This document shows positions 12,201 to 27,200 of a DNA stretch of 64,000 nt, piece after piece (position 1 is the stretch's first letter; every line of letters begins with the position of its first letter). A program made the position numbers and the translations under genes. Location: contig OW285191.1 in assembly GCA_935421135.1 (NCBI GenBank), forward strand, positions 4,907,504 through 4,971,503, written 5' to 3'. The notes beneath the pieces are model-generated. The model saw only the letters and a list, made by a program, of their open reading frames with translations, searched no databases and was not told the origin of the DNA. Origin of the DNA: Bugulina stolonifera. Its lineage: Eukaryota; Bryozoa; Gymnolaemata; Cheilostomatida; Bugulidae.

Positions 12201-15200
12201 TATCTTTGCGCAAGCAAACTCCATGCTCATCTAGTCGTGCCAACACTCTCTTGAGTATCGACTCGTGTTCCTCGTCCGATTTAGAACCAATAAGTACATC
12301 ATCCAAATATATTGCAACCGGCAGTCCAGCTAGCATCCGCTCCATTACCGACTGAAAAATAGCAGGAGCTGTTGAAATACCATACGCCAATCTGGTATGC
12401 CGATAGAGTCCCTTATGTGTATTAATCACCAGGTAATCCTTACTATCCTCATCTAACTGTAGCTGCTGATAGGCCTGACTGAGGTCCAACTTGGTAAACA
12501 CTCGTTTACCGGCCAGACCAGCTAAAATATCCTCTATACAAGGAATTGGGTGATTATGCTGCTTCAAACTCTGATTAATGGAGACCTTGAAATCCCCACA
12601 TAGTCTAATAGCCCCATTAGGCTTAGGCACCACCACTATTGGAGATGCCCAATTGCTATGAGTAACCGGTTCCAAAACCCCTTCAGCTACTAGCCGATCT
12701 AATTCATGACCCACCTTGTCCTTTAATGCGTAAGCTACCGGTCTTGCCTTACAGAAGATGGGTTTTGTGCCATCTTTTACCTCAATTTCTGCTTTGTATC
12801 CTCTTATTGTCCCAATACCGGTTTGGAAAATGCCTCCATCCTCAACATCCTCCGGTTCTAGCTTCTGTATTTGACTAACTGACAACCAGTCTAGTCTAAC
12901 CTGTGCTAGCCAGTCTCTACCTAAGAGTGGAGGTCGCTGCTCTCCAGACACAACAATCAATGGTAACTTATGTGACTTACCCTGGTAACCAACATCTACT
13001 AGGGCTTCACCTCTTACTGCAATCACATCCTTTGTATAGGATTTTAGCATTCCCCCTCTATACTGCCTTAGACTGCCTTCTGGGAATAGTTCCTTCCACT
13101 GACTGTGACACATTAACGAGACTGCGGCTCCAGTGTCTATCTCCATCACAACTGGTTTCCCATTTACGCTAACCGAAACTACGTATGCCCCGCGATTGTT
13201 CTGATGCACTTTGTATACATACTGGTTTTCTCTGCTTTCATCCACTGCACCAGTGTCCTCTATGTGTTTTACTCCTTGCCCGTTGCAAACTTTCATCAGA
13301 TGTCCCTTTTTTCCACATTTGTTACATGTAAGATCTTTGTATCTGCAGCGGGAAACAATATGCCCAAACCTACCGCAACAATAACATCTCACATTTTTGT
13401 CCCCTTGTCTAAACATCTTCCGACCTACTTGGTTCACGTTCTCCGTATCACTTGTAATCCCTACACTTGGTGTACTTTGTTCTGCTACCTCAAGCCTCGC
13501 CATCTCCATTGCATTTGTCAGGCTTACTGCTTGTTCCAATGTCAGGTCCTTCTCCCCCAACAATCTCTTCTGTACATTACCATTCAAAGGCAGTCCACTT
13601 ACAAAAGCCAGTAGCAGAGCGTCATCCAGAAACGCCCCAAACGAACACGGTACAGCCAACTTACGTATACGCAGCAAATAGTCATTGACCGATTCATCAG
13701 CATGCTTAGATGCTCTCATAAACGTAAACCTCGACGCTATAACTGGAGGCTGCGGTTTATAGTGTCCTATCAATACCTCCTTCAGTTGCTGTAACGTCTT
13801 TCCATTCGGGGCATCGGGGCTGACCAAATCCTCCAAAATGCCATACACTTCCGCACCAACCGAGCTCAACAGCACCGGAACTCTCTTGTTATTCGGAGTC
13901 TCCTGCACCACAAAGAACAAGTCCAACCGCTCAAAATACGTCTCAATATCCTCCTTGCCGTCATACCTATCAAACACTGTCTTAGCAGCCATCGCTCGTC
14001 GCCAGTGTTATGTACTTAATTTACTGTGTTACAACTTAACCAACATAGACATGGCATGTTTATAGGTTGATCACTTGTATTCAACTGACTGCAAGTAACA
14101 AGTATAATGATATGACTCATGCATATTCTTGTAAACAAGTAAAGTATAACAGGAAGCCATCTATTTATATCATAGTGAGGACCACTAATCCATAGTCAAT
14201 ACTGGATAGAGTGTGTTACCCTGTTAGCCAAACATTACAGTATCATAAGACATAGTACATGTGTGTAGGTTTATAAAATACACAATTCCATGTGGCTAGT
14301 AGAGTGATGTACATGTATAAAATATAACCTACCCAGCTGTATGGCCAGGATTCAACCGTGATACACACGGCTCTCTCTGGTTTTCCTGTAAAATATGATA
14401 CAAAATAAGGCAGCTGTTCATTTCCTATCTGGACATTTCACCCACACATGTACATGATATGCTCTACCTAGTGTAGTCTGACCAATCAGATTGATACAGG
14501 TGTATACTTCCACGAATATCACAAAGGTTGACTAACTACTTTTACTAATTCTATAACAAGCAGTACTAGATCCATTTCGTTTATTTTCCTTCTAATACTT
14601 CGATAACATTTGTGGTATCATCATCAGAAGAAAATAAATCCTCTAAATGGTGGTAATGGCACCATTATAGAAATATTAGGAAACAAATAGAAAAGTTACT
14701 GGTCAGGAGAACAGCGACACAATCCTGTTACAACATCGATGTGAAAATATGAAAGACTGTGTATACATGCACATAATGTGAATGGAAAATGCAAACACAT
14801 TTCTGCAACACGAGTTACTCCACTAAATGGTAATAATGCATACCTTATCTATGTTTGTGCTGGTGCAGAAGACGTTCGACCCTTGATTAACAGATTGCTG
14901 TTGACCAATAGATACAGGAGGCTGCTCATCAGAGAACACTTGAAAACTTGAAGGTCTTTGCTGTCTCACTGATGCAGGAGCTTGTGGCTCGTCAGAGAAC
15001 ACTTGAAAACTTGAAGGTCTTTGTTGAATAACTGATGGAAGTACCTGTTCGTCTGAATAAACTTGAAAGTTTGAAGACTTTTGTTGACTGGGCAACGCAG
15101 GTGTTTGCTGTTCATCAGAGAACACTTGAAAACCTGAAGGTTTCTGCTGACTGACACATGCGGATGCTTGCTGTTCATCAGAGAACACTTGGAAACCTGA

Positions 15201-18200
15201 AGGTTTCTGCTGGCTGACACATGCAGGTGCTTCCTGCTCATCAGAGAACACTTGTAAACCTGAAGGTTTCTGCTGACTGACACATGCAGGTGCTTGCTGT
15301 TCATCAGAGAACACTTGGAAGCTAGAGGGTTTTTGTTGATCCACTGATGCAGGTGGTTGTTCATCTGTGAACACTTGAAAACCAGAATCTTTTTGACAAC
15401 TGCTTGTAGCTGACTTCTTTGAGGCAGTCCTAAAAGCGAGGTTATAGATCATTTTCCATCAGCTAATAGAGGAGTAATAACAATAAGCTTTGGTATAAAG
15501 TCCAAGCTGCAAATATTGAATGTCAGAATATATACAATGTACATGTACTGTATATCCAGTGATGGTGCTGGACTTAGGGAGACGATTTATAAATACCTGG
15601 ATGCTGACGGTTGTCCAATCATAGTCGAAGTGTGCTCGGAGGAGCCAGACTTGTTGCTTGAGAACAACGACTGGTTATACAAACCCATCATGAGGTTGCC
15701 ACACTCCTGAGTAACATCGCACGGTGACATCTGTAGTAAGAGTAATACAGTAACCATGTTAACTGGTAACTATGGCAACTGGTAACTACGACAACTTATG
15801 GTATCTACTGTGTGACAAGACGTGTCAAGATATTTTAACTCCTACTGATGAAATATCAAAGCTGGCAAATGATCCCACAACTGCTAATTAAATCAATAAT
15901 CAAGTTCAATGTGGACACAATTGCTATGACCGCGGTGATGGATTATAGTACTGTGATAGTAACTGAGAAAAAAGCCCAGAAATTTAGACCAGTGATATAG
16001 TACATAAATAAACATAATATGGCAGAATAGTTACCTAGCAACAAGTAAACATATGGTGTACTAGTGACCTAGCAACAGGTAAACATATGGTGGACTAGTG
16101 ACCCAACAACAGGCAAACATAATTATGGTAGACTAGTAACCTAGCAACAGGTAAACAGAATGAGCTTGACTCACCTTAGTGAATGATCTCTTGGCACTAG
16201 AAGTATCTGGTGTTCGGTGGCGTTTAGATGACACACTCTTTCTTAGTGCAGCATTCTTCCAATCGGGAGTCCTGAAAATACACTGAGCTCTAGCCACAAG
16301 TGCGCAACGATACTACCAGATGGTAAGTAAATCTATACTCACATCAATACTACCAGATGGTAAGTAAATCTATACTCACATCAAAATTAGATATCACAGA
16401 TAACTGAAATACTAAATTTAACGTCTAAGCTGTCAGTTAAAAGTGGGTAGTTTCCCTCCGAACATAGCCTAAAGACAATGAATTCACACCAAACAATGGA
16501 GGTAAGCTAATGCTGTAAGAAGCAATATGCTATTTATTATGATATATACTTGTCATCCATTAGTTCTGCTGTTGGTGGAGGAGCTGGAGCAGCGGATGTC
16601 TGGTTCTTCTCTGCAAGAACTGTATGCGGATCTTGGTTTTCAATTCTCAAAGCTAACAATTCCTCCTTAAGTGGCCTCATCCTTAAGATAGTATTATACA
16701 TAATAACTGTAACTCCTCAAATGCCCTAATATAACATATAATACAACATATAATATAGCATATAATATAACATATATAATATAGCATATAATATAACATA
16801 TATAATATAACATATAATATAGCATATAATATAACATATATAATATAACATATAATATAACATATAATACAACATATAATATAGCATATAATATAACATA
16901 TATAATAAAACATATAATATAACATATAATATAACATATATAATATAACATATATAATATAACATATAATATAACATATAATATAACATATATAATATAA
17001 CATATAATATAGCATATAATATAACATATAATATAACATGCACATTTCATATCCATTATACTAGTTCATGAGCACACAACTGAAATAAACCAACATTTCA
17101 GTTCGGTTGCATTCATGGCAAGTCTAACAGATTCCGAGAAACACGTACTACGATACGACACTGTGCATAGACATAGGTTATTTATATCACAGTGCGTAGA
17201 CATAGGTTATTTATATCACTGTGCATAGACATAGGTTATTTATACCACCGTGCATAGACATAGGTTATTTATATCACTGTGCGTAGACATAGAATACTTG
17301 TGATTGCACATCATGGTGTTTCTATCTTCCTAGAAGGGAGTTGCTAATCGCTAAGACACTTACGCATTCTCCATATCTGTCTGCAGCTGACGGGTGAGTT
17401 CTGCTGCCTGTTTAGCCATCTGCTGCCGGGATAGTTCTGCTTGCTGCTTCAACAGTTCAACTTCCTGCTGCAAGAGTGCAATCTGCTGCTGAGCATGCTC
17501 AGTCAGTTTGTCCTTCTGCACGGCAAGCTTGTCTGCCATTTCTAAAGATAGAGTTAGCCATTTAGTCAGATACTAGATTTACTAGCCTAGTGCAAACTTT
17601 CATATTATAGTAATCATGAAATAGCATTTGAATATACATGAGTTGTCTCCTCCTACAGGGCACTTAACCGATGATGCCAGTAGTTTTCAATTAGGTGCAG
17701 TAGTGGAGAAATTTAGATAGTCTTAGTTCCTTGTTTGTGGTTGGGGTTTGGGGTAAGGGCGGTCAACCAGCAAAATATAGAGAAGACAACTTCTCCTGCT
17801 TCAGTTTTGGCGAAGAACAAAGGCTATCTCAAATTTCTCCACTTCTGCACCTAACTCGTAGTTTTACTACTCTGACAATGGTACATACTACTATTTCATA
17901 TGAAGTAATAAAACTACTTTCTAAGCGATAAATTTAGTAAAGGAGCTGAGCTGTGTACTTTCCCATACAAATGTTATGACAGAGATGACTGGCTGTATAT
18001 TACGACGAACATGACTGGTTGGTTGATATATAGTAACTGGTCAAGCTACTGCAGTAACTGGTCAAGTTATTGTAGTTTTGGTTTATAATTTTTGCCAATG
18101 CACAAGATCTGGTCTGTGGTAAGTAATAGGAAATGACAATGAACACCTACATGTACAATGTACAGCTATAACGCTAATTCTGTTTACACAATGTTAGAGT

Positions 18201-21200
18201 ATAGAAACCAGATAGATGATCCTTGCTATACCTTGCTTCGTTTATACTGAGAAAGTCTTGTACAGCATCTGATAATTTTTAGGTTTTATTTCAAACCTTA
18301 TTTATACATGGCTTTTAAAGGGAGATAACTATGGAAGATATTACTTACTTGGTTTAAAATTCAACAAAATTTGCCTTTGTAAGTTTTGAGAAAAGTCAAA
18401 TGAACAAGTAAACTATGTACACTGAGTAGTAATTATGGTTGTGAAGTAAAGCCGTTTGAGCAAAACATAAAGAGTATATTAAACAATGCGTACATTCTAT
18501 AAGAACCACTGTACAATATTTATAATTACAGGCTATACCACGCCCCCACCCCAAATAGTCTATATATACATGTACATCCATAATGAACTCAGGCTGCAGT
18601 ACCTTTCTCTTCACGGAGCGCCTCCTGTCTCCGTCTCCATTTTATAGCCCTAAGCTCCTCAAACGAGAATTCCGACACTCCAGCATAAACCTGCAGAGAG
18701 AGGTCAATGTTATATAAACCTGCAGAATTGATAGAGGTCAATGCTGTAATACATAGTACATAACATCATTGAAATAGAATACAGTAGATGATCATATTAT
18801 TGCAGTTACTAATATACTACACAATTGTAAATGATTAGGCTATTTAGAGCTACTAGCTAGTTGTACAGGTACTTATATATTATATGTTATACACTTACCA
18901 GATCCTTCCTGTACATGGGCAGTTCCTGTATGATCTCATCGGGTGCCGTTGTCTGGATTATGTGCGTCCTAAATACACTCTCTACTGACTCTGTACCTTT
19001 CTCCTTCTTCTTCACACTATAAATAGTATAAGGATATAGTATAGTGTACAGTAAAGTCATTAGCAACAGGGGAAATAATACCAGTAGTCTACAGCACTAC
19101 TACATATAAACATGCAATCTACATTTTATGACAATAGAAGTTGTGGAATAATGCTTTTGATCAACGAAACCAAGAAGAATATACAGTGAAACTTGCTTAA
19201 TTCAAACTCTAACGAACTGTCATAATTGGTTTGAATCAGGCCCGAGTTTGAATTGTGAGATAACTTCGCTTAATTTAAGTCATTGTATAGTGCTCAGCAG
19301 GGACCAAGGCTAGCAGTTTAAACTAACCAAGTTTGCGAATTATCCGAGGTTGAACTAAGCAAGTTCCACTGTACATGTACTTCTATAGATTGACTTGTCA
19401 AGTTTATGTCACACTAGACTTCGATGTGGGACCAGTGAGTAGACTAGCAGGTTACTATCACTCCATCATACATTACCTGAGTCCCAGCCCTGGTCCGACT
19501 GCCGTCTTCTTACAGGAGGTCTGGGTTTTATCATAACATTCATCCTGGTGCACCTCAAAGTCAGCACTGGCAGCAGCCAAGGCAGGAGTGAATGGTTGAT
19601 TACCCTAACAGTAAACAGGTATACTTCATTTTTGCTTGCATTTGCAGATTGGCTGATTTTATTATTGACCATGTCAAAAACATCAGACCACAATAATTAC
19701 AAAAGCAGATTTGACCACAGCTGCTATACAGCTATATAGTTACACAGCTGCTATGGTATCTTGATGAAATAGTCTTGCAGAATGGTGTAAAACCTTGAAT
19801 TAGAATTTCAATATAGTCTTATAGTTCATGTGTTACAGAGATATAGTGCATGTGTTACAGAGATATAGGATACAACAGCTACATGTACATATTATTGAGT
19901 AATTAGTAAAAAAATATCATAGTTATTATTACATCAGTACCTTGCTAGAGCTTTTGGTCCACACACCGGCCTCCCTAGTGTTCTCCTTGTTGTTAGGCAG
20001 TGCTCTATCATTAGCCAGATGTTTTGGAACTGGGTGAGGGGCTGGATCATTCTCATCAGTGTACAACTAAAAGAGAGGAACACAGTCAATAACTGGAAGT
20101 TGTACATTTGTAGCAGCTAATTTTCGGCCTTTTTGTTCACGCCAAGTCAAGTTCAGAACACATAAAGGCAAAGTTAAGTAATAATAATATAAACAGTAAT
20201 ATGAACAAGTCCTCAGAATGCAGCCAAAACGTTGATTACAAATCCAGACCCTTTTCCATAGCTCCATGGTTCTGTTTTGAAACATTGGAGGGTTTGTTAT
20301 ATAGTCACAATGTGGAGAGTTACATTATTAGGATTCTTGGAGCTCCTAATTGAATGGGAATTTTATCTTGCAACTGCATGTATGTTGTATAAAACCTGCA
20401 CGAAACTGCTGCGTGGTAAACCTGTCCGGGCTCGTTTTGGGTGTCCGCGGACTGACGTACGTTAGCCCGGACTGTAGCACGCTAGTCCGCGCTTACCACT
20501 GCATCGTCCGGATTGACATATGCCAGTCCGGTCGCCCACAACACTGTCCGCCCGCTCTTGCGCCAAGTGGCGGACGCTCTAAAACACTGACCTCTCCAAT
20601 GATTTTCGTAGGCAGCAAAGGGAGTTATTGCAAAGGGGACATCAGTGGTCAAACAGGAGTGTATCATGTTATTCATTCCAAGTAGTTATAATGTATATGT
20701 AGTTGATAAAAAGGGGTTATAGTAACGATTTTGATTACGCTCCTCTTTCTGCGCTATTCAGATAAATAACTCTACGATATACAAGTATAATTTTATACTA
20801 AACTAGGCTTCAACAGAAAAAATATTCTAATCAGAATTGTATTTATATTCAATATCATTCCACAACAATAAATGAATAATTAATCTCTAAATACTGATAA
20901 CACTGACTTTACTATTGGAGCTCAGAACTACTGATTGCCACTGTAAAGTGGATAATAATCATAAGATAGATAAAAGATAAGATAAAATATTTTTATTATT
21001 TGTTTATGAAAATTTAAATTATAATTATTTACTTTTAGACCTAGTGATATGATTAATGAAATTTTAATTTTATTCATTTTTTATATATTTAAAATAAAAC
21101 TTAAACTTAAAACTAAACCAGAGTTTACTAAAGTAACTTGTAGGTAAAATAAGCAAACTAAACCAATCATATCATTATCGATTATGATTATAATTATTAA

Positions 21201-24200
21201 TTATAATATATTATTATTATTATATTATTATTATTGTTATTGTTATTATAATGATATAATCAATGACAATGAAAAATAAAGCCACTCGTGAAGAATAGAG
21301 TAAATAGCAGGTTGCTGTAACCCCTACCCTAGCCTATGGCCAAACACACCAAGACTGCAAGATCATAATGGTAACTGAGGCTTTCCTGAGTGTTAAATGC
21401 TATGTTTGTTATCAATCAAAAGAAAGGTATTTAAATATTTAAAATTTCAATAGTTAAAAATAGGACTGTGCACTTTCTAAGCAGCTTCAGAGGAAGAGAG
21501 AGCGTGACTGCAGCCAAAGCTGAGCTGGGACTACAGAATCTCCATGAAAGGAGAAGAGACCACAGACTAGCCCTTGTGACATAACATAAATACTGCAGGA
21601 CAAGGACCAACACGGAGACCTGACGGCTGTCTATGATGAAATATCAAATGGCAAAGCAAATTTCACTATGACCACCGGCTCAGCTGCAAGGGGAGAACCT
21701 ATAAAAATAACTGCCTCAAATAGTACCTATTAAAACAGCTTCTTGCCGCTCACTATATGTGACACAGTGAATAAAGGCTAAATTAACCTGATGAAAAGAA
21801 CACAAACCGACGTGCATGTCTCAACGATTTATCCAACTCAATCCCAATCGAAAACAGCAGTACGCTGTAATAACATGAATCACTGTCTAAAACACACTGT
21901 TAAACTGAGGTACTTCCCTTGCTAAATTCAATAGTATTCTATTCTTCAAGGGTATTCAAAGGTAATTATTACTAAAGTGCATACTGTATAAGTAGGCCTA
22001 TTTAGATTAGTATTACTATTTTTAGTTTTTTCTCATGATATTTTATTTTGACTGATGCATTATAGATTATGCTGTTCCGATTTACTGGTATAAGAGAGGG
22101 ACCGAGAGTGGTCTATTAGCTCTCAATTAAACGCACAGAGTGAATACAGACTGTTAGACTGACTAATTCAACCTTTAGTTTGTGAGACGATCCATTGGTC
22201 CAAGTGTTCCTTGTGTGTTCTGTCGTGAATACATGGGCTCTACCTTACCCTAGCTGCTCTAACACGGTCAGTTCCCCTAGGTTAAGGGAAGTCAATTGAT
22301 ATAAGTAAATAGATGTGACTTTATTGGATGCTCAGGAACTACTGATTAATACAGAGAACGCTTTTTACTTTTATACTAAAAGCACTTCCAACCGGTTCTG
22401 ATATTGGTCAGGACGACTAGGACATAGAAACTGGCAGCCGAGGTACGATAGAAAAGGTCGGCCCCTCTAGGTTAGATGCAGGAAATTTATACAAAATACA
22501 TGTAGGCTATGCAACAATAAAGCAACTAGGCTATACATTATGCGAAAGAACACTATGGCCTATTACACAGACTGTGCAATATGCAGAAAGTAGTTATGTG
22601 GAGCTACAGCAAATTATATGCAAGTGTATAGGCTTATACACAAGAACTACTAAAATTGTCTGAATCACCAGAATGTTTTGAACTAGTATGTTGCAATCTT
22701 GTATTTTTTGAAATAGTTTTTTCTGGTTTTAGGTTTACTGAATCACGTAGCAGAACTAGAATAACATCAAGCTAACCAGCCTTGTTAGATGTTATGGAGT
22801 ACGCCTCCACATCTGTATGCATGTATATGTGGATAATTACAAGAATTAAAAGTGCAACCCAACTACGAAGACGATAATTATATTATGTACCATTCAAATT
22901 TGTGTATATAATGGTACACTGCTGTAATGCTATCATATTGACCTATTTGAAGACCTACTGAATTATTGTATTTCATTGATAATGTACAGGCCCGGTACAA
23001 CCAATTTGATGTTGTCGACCAATTTGATGTTGTCTTGTCCTATATTTCTGTATTGTTCCCTATAATGTATGCACATTCTTTTTTACACTCTTGTATTAAT
23101 CTGATGTTATATTTTTTTGCTCTACCTTATACTTTTACATAAAATGTGGGCTTATATAGGCCCATGTCGGAGTTACCTTGAATGTGAATTAACAATATAA
23201 ATATTCCAATATTCTATAAAAAATATTGTTATTCTCTTGTTGTGCATAGTGGAAATATCCATAATTATCCAATACTAGACTGTCCTGTAGCTTATCACTA
23301 TCCGTAATGCTAACTAGTCAACTGAGCAGCCATCTCACGGTTACAAGTTTGAATGACCCACAGAAATACCCCACTTGCAAAATATGCGGTGTTCTGATTG
23401 AAACACCGTGGCTGTGCTCATAAAATTTGATAAATTGCTTAGTCTTTATGCCAGAAGTAATAAATTTAGTGAAAATTTGGAGGAAAAAGGCAGCTTTTGG
23501 CAATGTGGGAGCAGAGTTTCAAAATCTGGAGTATCTTTCTGGAGACTTGGCAAGTTTGGATGTGGATGCTGTATTTTTACATGAAAGAAGTCTCAGGTTT
23601 TTTTGTACTATTTGCCTATTTGTTGACTTGGAATAAAATTGTAACTCTCACTATATATATCGTACTTTATACTGGCTGCAATAGTAATTTAAAAGGGATA
23701 ACATATTATGTTTACATGTATATTTATTCCATTGTTAGTGGTCTACATGTAAAAGCATTAGAAATCATAAGCTATCGATCACGATTAGAAGTTTTCCTTC
23801 CATATTTGGTCCACCTAATAGAGTAAAGTGTCAAATACCAAAGTCATCCAAATACAGTAATTTTAAATATAAGAATTGTATGGAATTATAGAAAGTGGAT
23901 CAAATGAGGTTTATATATTCAGGCCATTACATTGTTTCATCTGACTCTGTTGCTCTAAATTGTGATTTGTTGCTAAAATGATATAGTAAAATGTACATCA
24001 CAAATATCTTTTCACAAAGTTTAGTATACTATTAATCAGTTATTATAATCATTATACTGGTTTTGGAGGTTTTATATCATACAGCTATGTTTTAAAAAAA
24101 TGAGCATTGATATAAACGTAGTAATTGCACCACATTCTCACGAATAAATAATGTATGTAATTATAAAAACAGGAATGCAATAGAACTAAATAACACTACG

Positions 24201-27200
24201 ACATTGATATTGATTGATAATATTGCTAATGGAAACAAAAATGGCGCTTATTTATTTCAATGGCCACACTCAGCTTTTGTATAGCATTAGGAAATACCGC
24301 AATTGACTTCATTTAACTCGATGTGTATCATAGTAAAACTGAAATCGCGTCAATGGACGCCCTGGTGTCAAGTGGCCACTGTGGCGTCAAAGAGTGGACG
24401 CCGTGGTGCCGTCCGGACATATCGGACAGTCCTACAGCGGACGATTCTACGTTGCAACAAAACCACTATGCATTACATTGAAGTAATTTTGTATCTGACT
24501 GACTGACTTGTACTAATTGACTTACAAACAAAATACCCCTGCAAAGCTAATGTTTCTACCTGGAGGTAATTACCCCTGGAACAGGAACTGAGTTCTGCTC
24601 TTTGATTTGACAATGATAGTTATGAAACAACAGCACCTCTCTAAATGAAAGAGACATATTCATACTGCACCTCACCCAGTGCATGTACATGTTATTGAAT
24701 TCTTGTGGTAAGTGGCCTCTGGGGACATTGTCAATGAATAATTCTCCTACTACTGAAAGCCACCTTCGTCCTGGTTGATAAAAAATGGCAGCAACGGAAA
24801 TAATACCAGTGTTGGCTTCTCTAATTAATAATATAGCAAGGTTGTTTCATAACTATAATTGTCCAATCAAAGAGCAGAGCTCAGTCCCTGTTCCAGGATT
24901 GGTTAACGCCAGGTAGAAACACTAGCTTTGCAGAGGTATTTTGCTTGTAAGTCAGCTATGCATGATACCAAATTACTTCAATGTTATGCATAGTAATTTC
25001 GTGCAGGTTTTATACAACATAGTTGCAAGATAAAATTCCCATTTAATTAGGGGTTCCTAGAATCCTAATAATGTAGCTCTCTACGTTGTAACTATATGAA
25101 ACCCTTCGCCCTCAGGAGAAGACAACTACATGTTTCAAAACTGAAACATGGAGTTGCGGAAAAGAGTCTATACAGTAGCTAGGGTATATGAGTGTTCAAT
25201 GGTGATATGGAGTTGTCAAAGTGGAGAAATTTGAGATAGCTTTTGTTCTTTGCCAAAACTGATGCACCAGAAGTCGTCGTTCTATATTTTGTTGGTTGAC
25301 CGCCCTCACGCCAAACACAAGCAAGGAACGAAGGCTATCTAAATTTATCCACGACTGCACCGAACAGCCACTGTCAAGCATGGAGATGACCCATAACTCG
25401 ACTCTAGTGAAGATGTTTGAATACATGAAAATGTTTATGAGGAGGATATATTATGCACATGGTGATGGTATATTAACTAGGAGTACTCAGGCTCACCGTG
25501 GAATATATTAGCCCACATACTGATGTTCTACTCTATCAAGCAACATAGCCTATTAGATGTTAGCACACCTGCACACGCCTGTCACCACCACATTACAGTT
25601 ACCTGAATAGGTTTCTGGGGCTTGTGACTTGAGGTAGTAGTTTGTGGGTGAAGCACTGCACGCTGGGTGGGTCGGCTAGCTGATAGTCTATCATTGGGTA
25701 CAATTCCCTTCCTGCTTGCAGCCAGTGTGACCAATGACTGACGTTGAGCAGTTGGCTCCTCTTCTGGCTGGTCCGAGGAGATAGCCTGGGCCACTTGACG
25801 GCAGGTCCTCATGTTGAAATCCCTGCAGAAAAATAAACAGATTACGATAAAAAAATGATTTGCATAACGACAGGGGTTGAAACGCTATTCGATTGCGCTA
25901 ATCTCTTCTTTTGCAGCAGCGAACTGCTGTGACACGCTTCTTTCAATTTCTGTCAATTTTTAATAGCGGTTCAACCAATACGCTTTTATTTTCAGCCCAA
26001 CCTGCTAATAGCTAGTAGCTAGTAACGAGTGCCATTGCGGCTGCAGCCATTCCTGGCCGTCTTAACTATTACACTTGGTGAAATTGCTAACCAACTCAAT
26101 TTAATATCAGGATTATATGAGTGTTTAAAGCTTTTTAACTTCAAAAACACAGTCTACACAAAGAAAAAACATACAAAGAATAGATTATAGTATGTGTGGA
26201 GAATACTTTTATATTAGAAGTTTAAAATACTACCGGTTTAACCACAAATATATAATATTTTAGACATTGACAGAAAATCATGGGGAGATAAGTCTAAATT
26301 TTACTTTGTACATGTATTACTACTCCAATAGTACATGTACAACTGTACAACACTAATGCTTCTACAATTTCCACAGACACAATTTGAAAGCTATATATGT
26401 GATGCCTAATACACATGCATTTGACTTGGCTATATTACATTGAGTATGTTGCTGCTACCCTGATACCTTCTTATCACGTTATCAATGATGTTTCAAATCC
26501 ATGACGAAGCCCTAGTGTGCATTGTAGAAAATAATATACATGTAAACACAATATGAACTCTGCAAAACAATGTAGCTGAAGAGAAGTAAACAAGAAATAG
26601 CTGTGTTTGTGCTTTTTAATTTTCATGGAAATAAATGGGCACCTTTGAATTGCTCTCTCAAATCTAATTTGAGAGAAGACAACTTCTAATTAATAGCGAT
26701 TCAGCGGATATAAAAGCTATTCTCTATATTTAAATTTCACTAGCACATAGGCAGATTCTCTATTATTGTAGTGAATAGCTAATAGCACATATTTCTCTAT
26801 TTTTAAAACTATCGACTCCCACCCCTGCATAACGATGGCAGGTACGGACCAGGTGACACAAGAAAACGCAATCAACCAGTGATGAGGAGCAGCCGTGACG
26901 TACTGGTCAGAGTTCAGGATTTTCGTGTGGAAGACTCAGGTTTGATTCCTGAAAAGGCAATTGGTAGTTTTAGGAAGGGCATCCAACCTAATAGGCCTAA
27001 TTGGTAAAGTGCTTTCCCCACTGTAGCAATTGATTCAGATTGCTGATCTAGTGCACTGTTGTGTTGTGCCAATTTATACAGGTTGCAAATTCGAAATGCA
27101 GTATTGACACATCATAAGCCCATATTCGACTACACTCCCCCCAAAAGTAGAGAAATGCAGATCTCTGTAGATCACTGCTTCCCTACCTGGGATTAATAGT

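Larger units (their letters stand above)
9754..14239 (-). mobile_element. Complete Gypsy (Ty3-type) LTR retrotransposon, 4486 bp
   Basis: Two 234-bp LTRs (9754-9987 and 14006-14239), each TG...CA on the plus strand, flank one long Gag-Pol ORF on the minus strand. By eye the LTRs show no differences. A 5-bp target duplication GTATC lies on both sides (9749-9753, 14240-14244). Next to the 5' LTR (14005 downward) is TGGCGACGAGCGATGG, a tRNA-primer-binding-site type sequence starting with TGG, and next to the 3' LTR is a purine stretch GTGGAGGAG. It sits in the MadBub intron between exons 14 and 15 in the same orientation as the gene. Everything needed for transposition seems present, which implies a very recent insertion. 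Confidence 0.95.
16175..17541 (-). other. MadBub exons 9-11: coiled coil and linker
   Basis: Exon 9 (17364-17541) encodes a Gln/Leu/Glu-rich helix with clear heptads (for example LLQQEVELLKQQAEL), directly after GLEBS as in BUBR1. Exon 10 (16550-16681) continues it and ends in a Pro/Ala-rich stretch; exon 11 (16175-16271) is a basic Ser/Thr-rich linker. No known motif was identified in exon 11. Confidence 0.75.

Noticed and set aside
11336..13688. Plus-strand ORFs opposite the Gypsy Gag-Pol
   Set aside because: Antisense shadows of a well-supported coding frame.
16683..17056. Three overlapping minus-strand ORFs of Tyr/Ile/Met/Leu residues
   Set aside because: They are a by-product of an AT-only tandem repeat that lacks stop codons in all frames.
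26884..26960. A functional tRNA gene
   Set aside because: Box A and B resemble a tRNA, but the stems do not fold into a cloverleaf by eye and no terminator T-run follows at the right distance; kept only as a SINE head.
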